A DNA stretch of 64,000 nt from positions 50,505-114,504 of the forward strand of contig CAKPOA010000002.1 of the NCBI GenBank assembly GCA_934169575.1, in the 5' to 3' direction. Made by a program: the position numbers and the translations under genes. Positions within the stretch are counted from its first letter, which is position 1. Each line of letters starts with the position of its first letter. Shown here one piece after another: positions 25,602-33,845 of this stretch. The notes beneath the pieces are model-generated. The model was not told where the DNA came from, searched no databases, and saw only the letters and a list, made by a program, of their open reading frames with translations. This stretch comes from an uncultured Clostridia bacterium (GTDB lineage Bacteria; Bacillota; Clostridia; TANB77; CAG-508).

Positions 25602-26999
25602 TTACTCCGTGATTTGTCCGTATTCTAAACTTTTACCACTAAACGAATTCGGAATTGTCGTTGTCCACTCTTCTTCACTACCAGTTGAAGAAACGGACAA
25701 ATCATCAACCGTGACTCCAGATTGTAGATAAACTACAGGGCGCACAGCGAACCAAGCCGCACTGGAATCGCCGTGCGAAATGAACAAGGCATAGCCGGTG
25801 CCAGCAAAGCCTCCAGCGACAACCCCTGGACCGAAATGGCAAAAGTCAGAGCCATACATGTAGACACCAGAAGAAGCAAGCCAGTAAGATTTTCCATTCG
25901 ATTCTCTTTCTGTTCCTCTAAACAACACTTCATATAATTTACTACTTTGTTCAACTGTATCTGCATTTGGATATTGGTACATAAATGCTGTTCCCTCTAC
26001 ACTATCTCCTGCTTTTTTATTAGTTAATGAAGAATAGGTACTATTTGATGAATATTTTTGTTTTAAATAATTTTCTGGTGCATAATCATTTGTTTTATAT
26101 GTATAACTTTGTCCGAAAGAACCTTGATATGCTGAAATTGGTGTTTTTGATTCATCTGCAGTTTTATATAATTTATTATTTGTTTTATCCAAAGATAATC
26201 CTAATGCTGTATTTATATCTTCGATGCGCATACTTTTTGTTGAATCTGCAAATTTCCCATCATAAATTTTGCAAATGTCATCTAAAACATTCTCACTAGT
26301 CGCCTCGCCAGCCCAATACCAACCTTCTGCTGAATTTAAATATAGATAAGGGTCTTTTTCCCAATCTTCTCCACTTGACTTCATAACTTTTTTTATTGGG
26401 CTACCTGTTGTTATCATCAATTTTGTTCCTGTTTCATCTAGTCCCAATACTCTCCATGTTGTGTTTGTATCGACATTATATTGTTGTGTCCCTGTATATC
26501 CAGTTTTTGTACTATCCACAGAAACACTTGCAGATGAATTTTTTAAAGTAGAATTATAATTTTTTATATAATCTCCTACATTTATTTCTTTATCTCTAAA
26601 TGCTTGCACTAATGTTTTTGCATTTGATATAGAACCAAGCACACTAAAATCTATAGTTATTCCTCCTATTGTTATTACATCATTTTTTTCTAATGTTGCA
26701 ACTTCACTATCAGTTAAATTTCCGTCTGCGTGTAACTGAGCAATTACTTCTGCTCTTGTTTGCTTGGTTCCTTCAATATAATTTACACCAGTATTATTGG
26801 ATGCAGCCAAAGTTACAGTTTCCTTTACTTTTCCTCCTCTTGTTGCATCTTTTGCTTGTACTGTTCTATTTAAAATTCCGTTATTTCCTGATAACATTGC
26901 TATTGAAATTCCTGCTAAAATTATTAATACGATTATTGTAATAATTAATGCAATTAATGTTATACCTTTTTGTCCACTTTTTTGTTTTGTTTTTTTCAT
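25602..26999 (-). CDS. DGR target: prepilin-like protein with variable lectin-type C terminus
   Basis: The most likely start is ATG at 26999 (27 codons inside the longer frame), giving 465 residues. The N terminus is MKKTKQKSGQKGITLIALII, a class III prepilin signal with cleavage after the glycine before ITLIAL and a long hydrophobic helix. A mostly polar middle follows. The C-terminal domain ends with SYWLASSG and WFAVRPVVYLQSG, as in C-type-lectin/formylglycine-enzyme-like folds used by many DGR targets. Residues about 373-423 are encoded by the variable repeat; compared with the template, 14 residues are changed, mainly N codons to Y, H, F, A, I, D and S. The product should be displayed on the cell surface or on a pilus. 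Confidence 0.9.
   Translation of the reverse strand: MKKTKQKSGQKGITLIALIITIIVLIILAGISIAMLSGNNGILNRTVQAKDATRGGKVKETVTLAASNNTGVNYIEGTKQTRAEVIAQLHADGNLTDSEVATLEKNDVITIGGITIDFSVLGSISNAKTLVQAFRDKEINVGDYIKNYNSTLKNSSASVSVDSTKTGYTGTQQYNVDTNTTWRVLGLDETGTKLMITTGSPIKKVMKSSGEDWEKDPYLYLNSAEGWYWAGEATSENVLDDICKIYDGKFADSTKSMRIEDINTALGLSLDKTNNKLYKTADESKTPISAYQGSFGQSYTYKTNDYAPENYLKQKYSSNSTYSSLTNKKAGDSVEGTAFMYQYPNADTVEQSSKLYEVLFRGTERESNGKSYWLASSGVYMYGSDFCHFGPGVVAGGFAGTGYALFISHGDSSAAWFAVRPVVYLQSGVTVDDLSVSSTGSEEEWTTTIPNSFSGKSLEYGQITE
25733..25883 (-). repeat. DGR variable repeat (VR) in the target gene
   Basis: This is the recipient partner of the TR at 24571-24721, with identical length (151 bases) and 132 identical positions. 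Homology stops sharply at both ends. A short inverted repeat, TGTAG (25723-25727) with CTACA (25733-25737), straddles the boundary after the conserved homing end. Hairpins just past the VR help homing in the Bordetella phage DGR, but this stem is only 5 bp. Confidence 0.96.
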
Positions 27000-27237
27000 A
27001 CATTTTCCCCCTTTGATTTTTTGTATTAAAATATTTTTCAAAATAATATTATCATTTATAATTTTATTTTGCAATATCATTTTTTCTAAAAATATCGATA
27101 TATATATATATATATATACAGCCTCAAGGGTTTCAGCGTTTATTACGATTTCATTACATTTTTATTACTTTTTTGTTACATTTTAAATTTTGTAGCTAAA
27201 CCTATTTGCAAATAAACATAAATAAGATTGATAACAG

Positions 27238-27354
27238 TTATATTTCTACATTTTGAAAACTGTTACTATCTTGTGCAGTATTAATATTATTCTGCGCAAT
27301 AAACTCCTGTAAAAATTTTCTTCTTTCTTCTGATATTTTTTGATGTTTAGCCAT
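27238..27354 (-). pseudogene. N-terminal remnant of an IS256-type transposase
   Basis: This 38-codon frame starts MAKHQKISEERRKFLQEFI and continues into INTAQD, resembling the extreme N terminus of IS256-family transposases. It then diverges and stops instead of continuing into the LEAELD region. GGAGT lies before the ATG. It is probably a transposase stump left by deletion at the edge of the DGR; a genuine small gene cannot be excluded. Confidence 0.5.
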
Positions 27355-27379
27355 TTTTTTACTCCTTTCCCACAATAGA

Positions 27380-27424
27380 AAAATTGACTATGATTTCTTC
27401 TATTGTATCATAGTCAATTTTTAT
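27380..27424. terminator. Hairpin between transposase stump and broken leuS
   Basis: AAAATTGACTATGAT pairs perfectly with ATCATAGTCAATTTT around a 12-base loop, with T and A runs outside. It can end transcription of the leuS side, or be a transposon end. The gap from 27081 to 27483 otherwise holds only the stump and a (TA)n run at about 27103-27118. Confidence 0.65.
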
Positions 27425-27483
27425 TTTTTAGAGTTTACACAGTTATTTCGATATTCTCCTCTTTTTCATTTTCTAATCATTTA

Positions 27484-28400
27484 TTATCTAGCATCATCTC
27501 CAGGATCTGTTGAACAAGTTAGAGCTTTATTCTTTTTATTCACTACTATATTATAAATCCTGCCTGGCACATATATCTCTTTCTTTACATCATATTGACT
27601 TAATAGTGTTGCAATTCTGGGAGCTGATTTTATTATACCCAAAATTTCTTCTGATGTAGTTTCTGAACTTACTGGAATTACTGCTCTTAGCTTTCCATTA
27701 ACTTGGATTGGGATATTCTTAGTTCCTCCATTAAGCTCATTTTCATTAACTTTAGGCCACTCTTCTTTATGTACAGATTGCTCTTTTCCTAAGCTTTGCC
27801 ATTGTTCTTCAGCATATTCGGTTGTCTTTAAAAACCATTGTTCCATTTTTTTCTTTCAACAGGTGTACCACATCTTTCACATTTACAGTCAATAACTTGT
27901 TCATTTGCTAAAACTGTCTTACAACTGTCGCACCAATTTACTAATGAATTCTTTTTATATGCAAGTCCTTGTTGATATAATTGAGTAAATATCCATTGAG
28001 TCCATTTATAGTATTCTGGTTTACAAGTTTCTACGGAGTAATCCCAATCGTAGTTCACTCCCATTTCTTCAAGTTGTCTTCTCATAGTTTCAATATTTTT
28101 TTCTGTAGATACTTTAGGAGATATTCCTGTTTTTATTGCATAATTTTCAGCAGGTAATCCAAAAGCATCAAAACCCATTGGATGAAATACATTATATCCT
28201 TGCATTGATTTATACCTTTAGAATGAATCAGCAGGTGCAAAATTGAACCAATGTCCTAAATGTAAACTTGCTCCTGATGGATATGGAAACATCTCCATTG
28301 TGTAAAACTTTTCCTTTTTACTTTCATGATTATATTTATACAATCCCTCTTCTTTCCATTTCTCTTGCCATTTTTGATCTATTTGTTTTGAATAATTCAT
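27484..28400 (-). pseudogene. leuS: Leucyl-tRNA synthetase, internally deleted and disrupted
   Basis: The remnant begins like a normal LeuRS (MNYSKQIDQKWQEKWKEEGL and PSGASLHLGHW, the HIGH-type motif). A TAA at 28218-28220 interrupts the frame, which continues in phase with MQGYNVFHPMGFDAFGLPAE and the zinc-binding pair CDSCKTV and CKCERC. A one-base loss in an A run near 27845 shifts the frame. The text then jumps from TTEYAEE, near residue 225 of a normal enzyme, to QWQSLG and the C-terminal domain (IQVNGKLRAVIP, IYVPGRIYNIVV), so most of the editing and catalytic core, including KMSKS, is gone. It closes the gene cluster; the working leuS must be elsewhere. Confidence 0.92.
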
Positions 28401-28419
28401 TTTTTATTACTCCTTAAAT

Positions 28420-29475
28420 TTATAATTCATTTTTGCTAGTAAAATTTTTTAACGTTGCAATTTTAGCTTCTTGTGTAATTTCTTTCCAGCTTTCTCTTAA
28501 TAAGTTAATATCTATCTTCTCTTTTGATAATTGAACATCTGTATTTTTCAAATAGTTTTTCATACTTAGTGTTCCATCTGGCAATAAATATATTGCTATG
28601 CCATCATCACTGCTCTCTCCCCAATACCATATCGCAACTTCTCTACTTTTGTTTTTTAATTCTTTCAATTTTTGTTTTATTGCATCTGCATTTGAAACAC
28701 TTAATTCATTATAATTTTCTGCTCCCCTACCTGATGGTAATAAACTAAACACAAACCATTGCTTTATATTATTCTGTTCCACAAATTTATAAATTTCATC
28801 CAATTCATTTTCGTTGTATCTATTTAATACAGTAACAATTCTAACATTATCCATATATTTCTTTGCTAATTTTATATTTTCTTTTACCCTATATAAATTA
28901 TCTGTTCCTCTCAAATTCGCATATATATCTTTATTCAATGTGTCTAAACTTATTTGTAGTGTTATGCATGATTGAGATATTTGATTAATAAGCCTTTCAT
29001 TTAGTAATATTCCATTAGTTGCTATTGCTGGTTTTACTTTTTCATTTTCAAATAATTTCAAAATATCTTCAATATCTTCTCTTACTAAAGGTTCTCCTCC
29101 TCCAATTATAATTCTCATACAATCCCACTTTAAAATTTCCTTAGTAATTCTTTTTATTTCTTCAAAGTTTAGTTCATTTTTTCCTATTCCTGAATCATTA
29201 CAACAAAAACGACATCTCGAATTACATTTATTGGTTATTTGCCAAGATAAACTTATTGGTGCAGATAAGTCTAACTTATTTATATCTGAAAAATCTCCTA
29301 ATAAAAAGGCATTTTTACTCTTGTATGGATTATTTGACAGTAATTCTTCTTTATAACGTTCTATATTTTCTTCTTTTTTGATGCTCCACATTCTATCATA
29401 TTTTATATCTTGTAATACCATTCCCCATTGTTCTTCTCTAGCAACCAATCGATTATCTATCACCTTCATCATCAT
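28420..29475 (-). CDS. Radical SAM enzyme
   Basis: The 351-residue protein has the 4Fe-4S motif CNSRCRFC (C84, C88, C91), then IIIGGGEPLVREDIEDI (the GGE SAM-binding motif near 125) and ATNGILLNERL. The architecture resembles the PqqE/AlbA-like group that modifies peptides, but the C-terminal region has no cysteine-rich SPASM cluster; YLLPDGTLSMKNYL stands where one would begin. The ATG at 29475 is preceded by GAGGA and lies inside the end of the upstream kinase gene (23-base overlap), so the two are co-translated. Within this cluster it would be the peptide- or nucleotide-modifying step. Its substrate is unknown. Confidence 0.88.
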   Translation of the reverse strand: MMMKVIDNRLVAREEQWGMVLQDIKYDRMWSIKKEENIERYKEELLSNNPYKSKNAFLLGDFSDINKLDLSAPISLSWQITNKCNSRCRFCCNDSGIGKNELNFEEIKRITKEILKWDCMRIIIGGGEPLVREDIEDILKLFENEKVKPAIATNGILLNERLINQISQSCITLQISLDTLNKDIYANLRGTDNLYRVKENIKLAKKYMDNVRIVTVLNRYNENELDEIYKFVEQNNIKQWFVFSLLPSGRGAENYNELSVSNADAIKQKLKELKNKSREVAIWYWGESSDDGIAIYLLPDGTLSMKNYLKNTDVQLSKEKIDINLLRESWKEITQEAKIATLKNFTSKNEL

Positions 29476-30235
29476 CTATTCCTCTTTCTTTTTTTTTATT
29501 TGCTTGCCTTTGTCTAATAGATACTAATGCCTGATACGCATTAGGATAACTTCCATCTCTATCTTGTTTTTGATTATATACTAATATAGGTAAATCCTCA
29601 GCAGTTTGACCTCTTATAAGAACTTTTATGTTTTCTATATCAGAAGAACTACTCATAATACCTACACTCCTTTTAAAACCTTCATCTGCTTCATCAATAA
29701 AGCTCTCACTTGTTTTTCTATAAAAATTCCTCATTGTCCTTCTTTGTTCTTGCTCTCTTAATAAAGCTGAAACCTTACTTTGCTCATTAGATACAGCTAA
29801 TGCATATACTTCTATATCAAAACCCTGAGCCTTTGCTCTATCAATTACTACTTGTTTCAAATACTCATATATGCGCATTGTTCCTATATGAATAAAACTT
29901 ATTTTATTTTCCAAACAATATTCTAGCATTTCTTTTTCTATTCTTATTGAAAATTTATTTGTACTTTGCACAAAGTCAGCATTATCATCTTCTATTTCTT
30001 TTAATCTTGGATGATACATCCTATACTTATCCATATCTATTGATACAAATGAAACATTTGGATAATCTTTCATTATCTTCTTAGGTAGTGCCGATTTTCC
30101 TGATGCTGGTTGTCCTGCTGCAAAAATCAATCTAGGGCTTTTTTCTGATTGTGCTTGTCCAACGTAATCTCTTTTTACTTTTTCAAATGCTTCTTGATAT
30201 TCATCTTCTGTATAATCATAAGATTTTGTTTCCAT
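29453..30235 (-). CDS. Zeta-toxin-type P-loop kinase
   Basis: The 260 residues include the Walker A motif AAGQPASGKSAL (about 39-50), SIDMDKYRMYHP (equivalent to the DxDxF segment of zeta toxins), an IHIGTMR stretch matching the IEGTxR strand, and FYRKTSESFIDEA (equivalent to the arginine-bearing lid region). Zeta toxins phosphorylate UDP-N-acetylglucosamine, and relatives phosphorylate other small molecules. No epsilon-type antitoxin gene is beside it. Its neighbours are a radical SAM enzyme and an SDR, so a biosynthetic kinase role is as likely as a toxin role. GGAG precedes the ATG. Confidence 0.82.
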   Translation of the reverse strand: METKSYDYTEDEYQEAFEKVKRDYVGQAQSEKSPRLIFAAGQPASGKSALPKKIMKDYPNVSFVSIDMDKYRMYHPRLKEIEDDNADFVQSTNKFSIRIEKEMLEYCLENKISFIHIGTMRIYEYLKQVVIDRAKAQGFDIEVYALAVSNEQSKVSALLREQEQRRTMRNFYRKTSESFIDEADEGFKRSVGIMSSSSDIENIKVLIRGQTAEDLPILVYNQKQDRDGSYPNAYQALVSIRQRQANKKKERGIDDDEGDR

Positions 30236-30258
30236 CTAAAAAACTCCTTTCTAATTTA

Positions 30259-30293
30259 TTGACTTTTTCTCTATATTGGAGTATTATATACTC
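30259..30293. promoter_or_regulatory. Promoter with operator-like dyad between divergent genes
   Basis: TTGACT (30259-30264), a 17-base spacer and TATTAT (30282-30287) form a plus-strand promoter for the SDR gene. The -10 lies within the perfect dyad GAGTAT-TAT-ATACTC (30279-30293), a possible repressor site that would also affect the divergent kinase gene. Confidence 0.6.
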
Positions 30294-30310
30294 ATATGGA
30301 GATGATATAT

Positions 30311-31048
30311 ATGAATTTACAAAATAAAACTGCAATTATTACTGGTGCAAGCCGTGGTATCGGTTTGGCTACATGTCAAAGATTTATTAATGAGAATATT
30401 GAAAATCTTATTATGATAGGGGCTAATAGCCAAAATTTGTCGTTAGCAAAAAATCAATTAAATTATAACAATATATTTACATACCAATGTGATTTATCAG
30501 ATAAAAAATCTATTGATAATACTTTTGACAGAATTTTATCTAAATTTACTCATATTGACATTCTTATAAATAATGCTGGTATAATCGATGACTCCTCTTT
30601 TGTTGAAATGACAGACATTCAAATGAAACATGTATTAGATGTGAATTTTTATGGTTCTTTTTATTGTATTAAAAAGATATTGCCTATCATGATTATGCAA
30701 AACTATGGTAAAATAGTTAATGTTTCTTCAACATCAAAGTTTGGTACCGTTAATAAATCTAATTATGCGGCATCTAAAGCAGCATTAGATGCATTAACAA
30801 GAACCGTATCTAAAGAAGTAGCCGAATACAATATAACTATTAATTCTGTTGCTCCTACACTAATTGACACTGATATGTTAAAGTCTATCCCTACAGATAC
30901 TTTATCTAAACTAGTTAATAATTCGCCTATAAAAAGATTAGGGAAACCAGAAGAAATTGCATCTATTATATATTTTCTTTCTTCTGATGATTCATCTTAC
31001 ATTACAGGAGAAACATTAATTGCTTCTGGTGGCTTATTTACTATCTAA
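30311..31048 (+). CDS. Short-chain dehydrogenase/reductase (FabG-like)
   Basis: About 245 residues with the cofactor loop TGASRGIG, NNAG (INNAGIIDD), the catalytic serine in VNVSSTSKFG and the YAASK motif, and a C terminus ending ITGETLIASGG. It is an NAD(P)-dependent oxidoreductase. I place the start at ATG 30311, which has GGAG nine bases upstream; an ATG at 30296 lacks a site. It is the only plus-strand gene in the 27.5-38.5 kb cluster, diverges from the kinase and converges with the methyltransferase over 15 bases. FabG itself is unlikely because no fatty acid synthesis genes are near. Confidence 0.88.
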   Translation: MNLQNKTAIITGASRGIGLATCQRFINENIENLIMIGANSQNLSLAKNQLNYNNIFTYQCDLSDKKSIDNTFDRILSKFTHIDILINNAGIIDDSSFVEMTDIQMKHVLDVNFYGSFYCIKKILPIMIMQNYGKIVNVSSTSKFGTVNKSNYAASKAALDALTRTVSKEVAEYNITINSVAPTLIDTDMLKSIPTDTLSKLVNNSPIKRLGKPEEIASIIYFLSSDDSSYITGETLIASGGLFTI

Positions 31049-31786
31049 TTTTTGCAATATAAAAATTTGCTTTGGAGATTGGAGATTAAATTCATTGTAA
31101 TTATAATCGCCAATTTTTTCTTTTAATATAAATTCACTGTTATTTATTAATTCTTCTAATTGCCCAGGAAAATATTGTCTCATAAAAGTATTACTTTCTA
31201 TATATAAACTTAATTTTTCATTAACATATATATTAGTTAAATAATTAATTCTGGTTGTTTTATCATATTTTCTTATTTCATATAAATCAATATTATCTTT
31301 ATAATACTCACTATAAAAACTATATCTATACTCTTTTGTTTCTTCTATATTTAAAAATCTCATATTAGGATTAAATATATCTATAATCAACAATCCTTTA
31401 TTTCTTAACACATTATAACATGATTTTAAGAAATTGTCTACATCTTCGTCATTTTTCAAATGTTGTAGAGAGTTAAAACCACATATTACTATATCAAACA
31501 TACCTAATTTTTCTTTTTCCAGTTTTCTCATATCTCCCCAAATATATTGTATATTTTCATTCTTTGTTTTTGCAATATCTAACATATCTGTAGAATAATC
31601 TAATCCTATGTACTCTTTTACATTTTCACATATTTCTTTTGATAATCTTCCTGTACCACAAGCTACTTCTAATACTCTCATATCACTCTTTAAATATTTG
31701 TTATAAAATTTTATATCTTCGGTTTGTACAACTTTGTTCATGTCATCATAAAATATATGATCACCATAGTATGTATTACATTTCAT
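31034..31786 (-). CDS. Class I SAM-dependent methyltransferase
   Basis: The 250 residues have motif I VLEVACGTGRLSKEI (about 38-52), an acidic residue in YIGLDYSTDML, and motif FDIVICGFNSLQHL. The C-terminal half is mainly beta strands. The substrate is unknown. It follows the amidohydrolase by 18 bases in the minus-strand operon. Its 3' end overlaps the convergent SDR gene. Confidence 0.87.
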   Translation of the reverse strand: MKCNTYYGDHIFYDDMNKVVQTEDIKFYNKYLKSDMRVLEVACGTGRLSKEICENVKEYIGLDYSTDMLDIAKTKNENIQYIWGDMRKLEKEKLGMFDIVICGFNSLQHLKNDEDVDNFLKSCYNVLRNKGLLIIDIFNPNMRFLNIEETKEYRYSFYSEYYKDNIDLYEIRKYDKTTRINYLTNIYVNEKLSLYIESNTFMRQYFPGQLEELINNSEFILKEKIGDYNYNEFNLQSPKQIFILQKLDSK

Positions 31787-31804
31787 ATAAATTCTCCTTT
31801 TCTA

Positions 31805-32680
31805 TTATAAGTTTAAAAAGTTTTGTATATTTTCATATAATATTTTGTTTTTTATTTCTTTTTTAATATTTAGTGCATTTATCAAATTTATTTCATCAAT
31901 TAGATTATAGTTCCACCAGCATGAGAAAGGATAACTTGAACCAAATACTATTTTATCTGACATTCCTTTATTATTTACCAAATCTTCTAATATTTGTGTT
32001 GCTTCCATATTTGAATATTGAAAGGCATCATAAGCTGGAAATACATTTTGATTGTTTTCAAACCATCTTAAATGTCCACTTATACCACTTGTTTCTATTA
32101 CCACATTATCCATTTGTTTTGCCATTTCTAATGCCTTTACTGAAGCTCTTAATAAATGTCCCATTATGAATTTCTTGTTTGGAAATGCTCTTGCAAAATT
32201 TATTGCATCTTGTGGTCCATAATTTCCTAATTTTTGTACTCTTCCAATATCTTTTTCATTCAATGCAGCAGTGTGTATATAAATGAAAAAATCATTATTT
32301 TTTGAAAATTCTATAAACTCTTTATTTGCCTCTATTTTTCCAACATCAATATTGCATAATATAGGCCAAATTACAATCCCTGCTTTGTTACATTTTTTTA
32401 AATATCTCTCAACATCTAAAAAGCATTCATGATAATTTATATTTAATGCAAACACTGGAATTAAATTATTATTTTTTTTATATAACTCATATATCGTTTT
32501 GTTTTCTTCCGTATATTTTCCATCTTTTGAACTTGGAAAAGGATATATTAATGCTTTATTATCTATTCCATAATTTATTTTATTGAATTCTTCTAAATAT
32601 TCTTTATGTGGTCTTTGTGGTAAATTTTCTGATAGCCAATAATCTGTTCCCACTAAATAATGAGCATCTATAAACTTCAT
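31805..32680 (-). CDS. Amidohydrolase-2-like TIM-barrel hydrolase
   Basis: About 291 residues from MKFIDAHYLVGTD. Barrel strands ending in metal-ligand positions are visible: DAHY after strand 1 (one histidine; the usual HxH partner is replaced by Y), YIHTAA near 150, FIMGHLL near 185, and VFGSSYPFS near 250. The set matches the amidohydrolase-2 (PF04909-type) superfamily, which hydrolyses or decarboxylates small cyclic or acyl substrates. The altered first motif suggests one metal or altered chemistry. I chose the ATG at 32680 because AAAGGAAAGG precedes it and the upstream gene ends two bases away. Confidence 0.75.
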   Translation of the reverse strand: MKFIDAHYLVGTDYWLSENLPQRPHKEYLEEFNKINYGIDNKALIYPFPSSKDGKYTEENKTIYELYKKNNNLIPVFALNINYHECFLDVERYLKKCNKAGIVIWPILCNIDVGKIEANKEFIEFSKNNDFFIYIHTAALNEKDIGRVQKLGNYGPQDAINFARAFPNKKFIMGHLLRASVKALEMAKQMDNVVIETSGISGHLRWFENNQNVFPAYDAFQYSNMEATQILEDLVNNKGMSDKIVFGSSYPFSCWWNYNLIDEINLINALNIKKEIKNKILYENIQNFLNL

Positions 32681-32681
32681 T

Positions 32682-33845
32682 TTACACAACCTTTCCTTTA
32701 CTATTAAATTCACTTACAGTTCCATATTTTGCTTCTCGTATATCATCTAATTTTTTATCATTTAATTTATAATAATATATATCTAAATTCTCTTTTGCAT
32801 TTTTTATAATTTCTTTTATACCTGATAAATCATGTATTATTTGTTTCCCATCATTTATAGAATATACTTTGAAACTTTCTATTCCATCTTTTATATTTTG
32901 AACTATAATAATCCTTACACCTTTTCTTAAATATTGATTCTTAATTGTTTTTAATTTTTTTACTCCTAAATTAGCATCAAAATAAATTCTATTCTTTCTC
33001 TCATCTTCTTGTATTAAATTTCGGATCATAGCACTTTTAATTTGTTTATTATAAATTATCGCTATATCCTTATTTTCATATATAGAAGGTAATCTCATAC
33101 CAAAATTATCCATGTTGTTATATGCTAAATATGCAAAAATCTTTTGACTATATCCTATATCAAATATATATTTATTTTTAAATTCTTTGGAAACATTAAA
33201 ACTATCTAATAATTCATCATCTAATAGGCTACATTGTAAAATAGTTTGAGTTTCTCCTTTTTCATTGATAGCACTTACCATATACACTTTTTCAGAATAT
33301 CCTTTTACTCCATCATATTCTAAGACAACAACTGGTAAGTTTATACTTTTACAAAATTTTTTCATTTTTTCAACAACATATTTAATAGCCTCATTTTTAT
33401 TCATTTTATCTATTGCTAAATTAAATTGTAATAGAGGTGATATATAGTAGTCTCTACTCATTGGTATTTGCTTTGAATCCAAAAGCCTTATCATATAATA
33501 ATAACTCAATAATGCACATTTATTTTCTTTATCCATTTTTTCTAAATTATATGGTAATGCATCTGTAATATACATATACTCTTCATTATCCTCATCCTTA
33601 AAAAATGCTATGGTAGAATCATATTTTTGTATTCTATCTTTATATTTGTTTGAAAATTTATTAATTTTTTGAATTTCTTTAGGATAATTTATTTCTATAT
33701 TGAAATCCTTAGAAAAACACTTTAAAAATGCTTCTATAGTAATATTTTGCATTTTTAATCCGTCTTCTGTCCATAATGGAAATCCCTTTGCAATACCATC
33801 AGGATAAACTAAATTCAACATTCTTAAAGCTTCTTTATAATCCAT
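32682..33845 (-). CDS. Degenerate prolyl-tRNA synthetase-like class II protein
   Basis: The 387 residues align by eye along the whole core of archaeal-type ProRS. YPDGIAKGFPLWTEDGLKMQ corresponds to the RPYGYAIWENIQ region, IPMSRDYYI to motif 2, and SEKVYMVSAINEKGETQTIL to the ETYTIEALMPDGKALQAGTS segment. FDIGYSQKIFAYLAYNNMDN then GMRLP corresponds to WGVSTRLIGALIMTHGD then GLVLP, followed by an anticodon-domain-like alpha/beta tail. Motif 2 and motif 3 residues are only partly kept. It might be an amino-acid-activating or substrate-binding enzyme not acting in translation. It overlaps the upstream small gene by 11 bases. Confidence 0.65.
   Translation of the reverse strand: MDYKEALRMLNLVYPDGIAKGFPLWTEDGLKMQNITIEAFLKCFSKDFNIEINYPKEIQKINKFSNKYKDRIQKYDSTIAFFKDEDNEEYMYITDALPYNLEKMDKENKCALLSYYYMIRLLDSKQIPMSRDYYISPLLQFNLAIDKMNKNEAIKYVVEKMKKFCKSINLPVVVLEYDGVKGYSEKVYMVSAINEKGETQTILQCSLLDDELLDSFNVSKEFKNKYIFDIGYSQKIFAYLAYNNMDNFGMRLPSIYENKDIAIIYNKQIKSAMIRNLIQEDERKNRIYFDANLGVKKLKTIKNQYLRKGVRIIIVQNIKDGIESFKVYSINDGKQIIHDLSGIKEIIKNAKENLDIYYYKLNDKKLDDIREAKYGTVSEFNSKGKVV

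Noticed and set aside
25733..25966. Alternative minus-strand frame over the variable repeat
   Set aside because: It is out of frame with the prepilin-like target, whose frame keeps the WFAVRPVV motif and shows the expected asparagine codons in the TR.
27103..27118. (TA)n run as a promoter of the DGR target
   Set aside because: It is a simple repeat; no spaced -35 and -10 pair could be fixed there.
29453..30235. A toxin-antitoxin operon
   Set aside because: No epsilon-like or other small antitoxin gene is adjacent, and the gene is coupled to a radical SAM gene instead.
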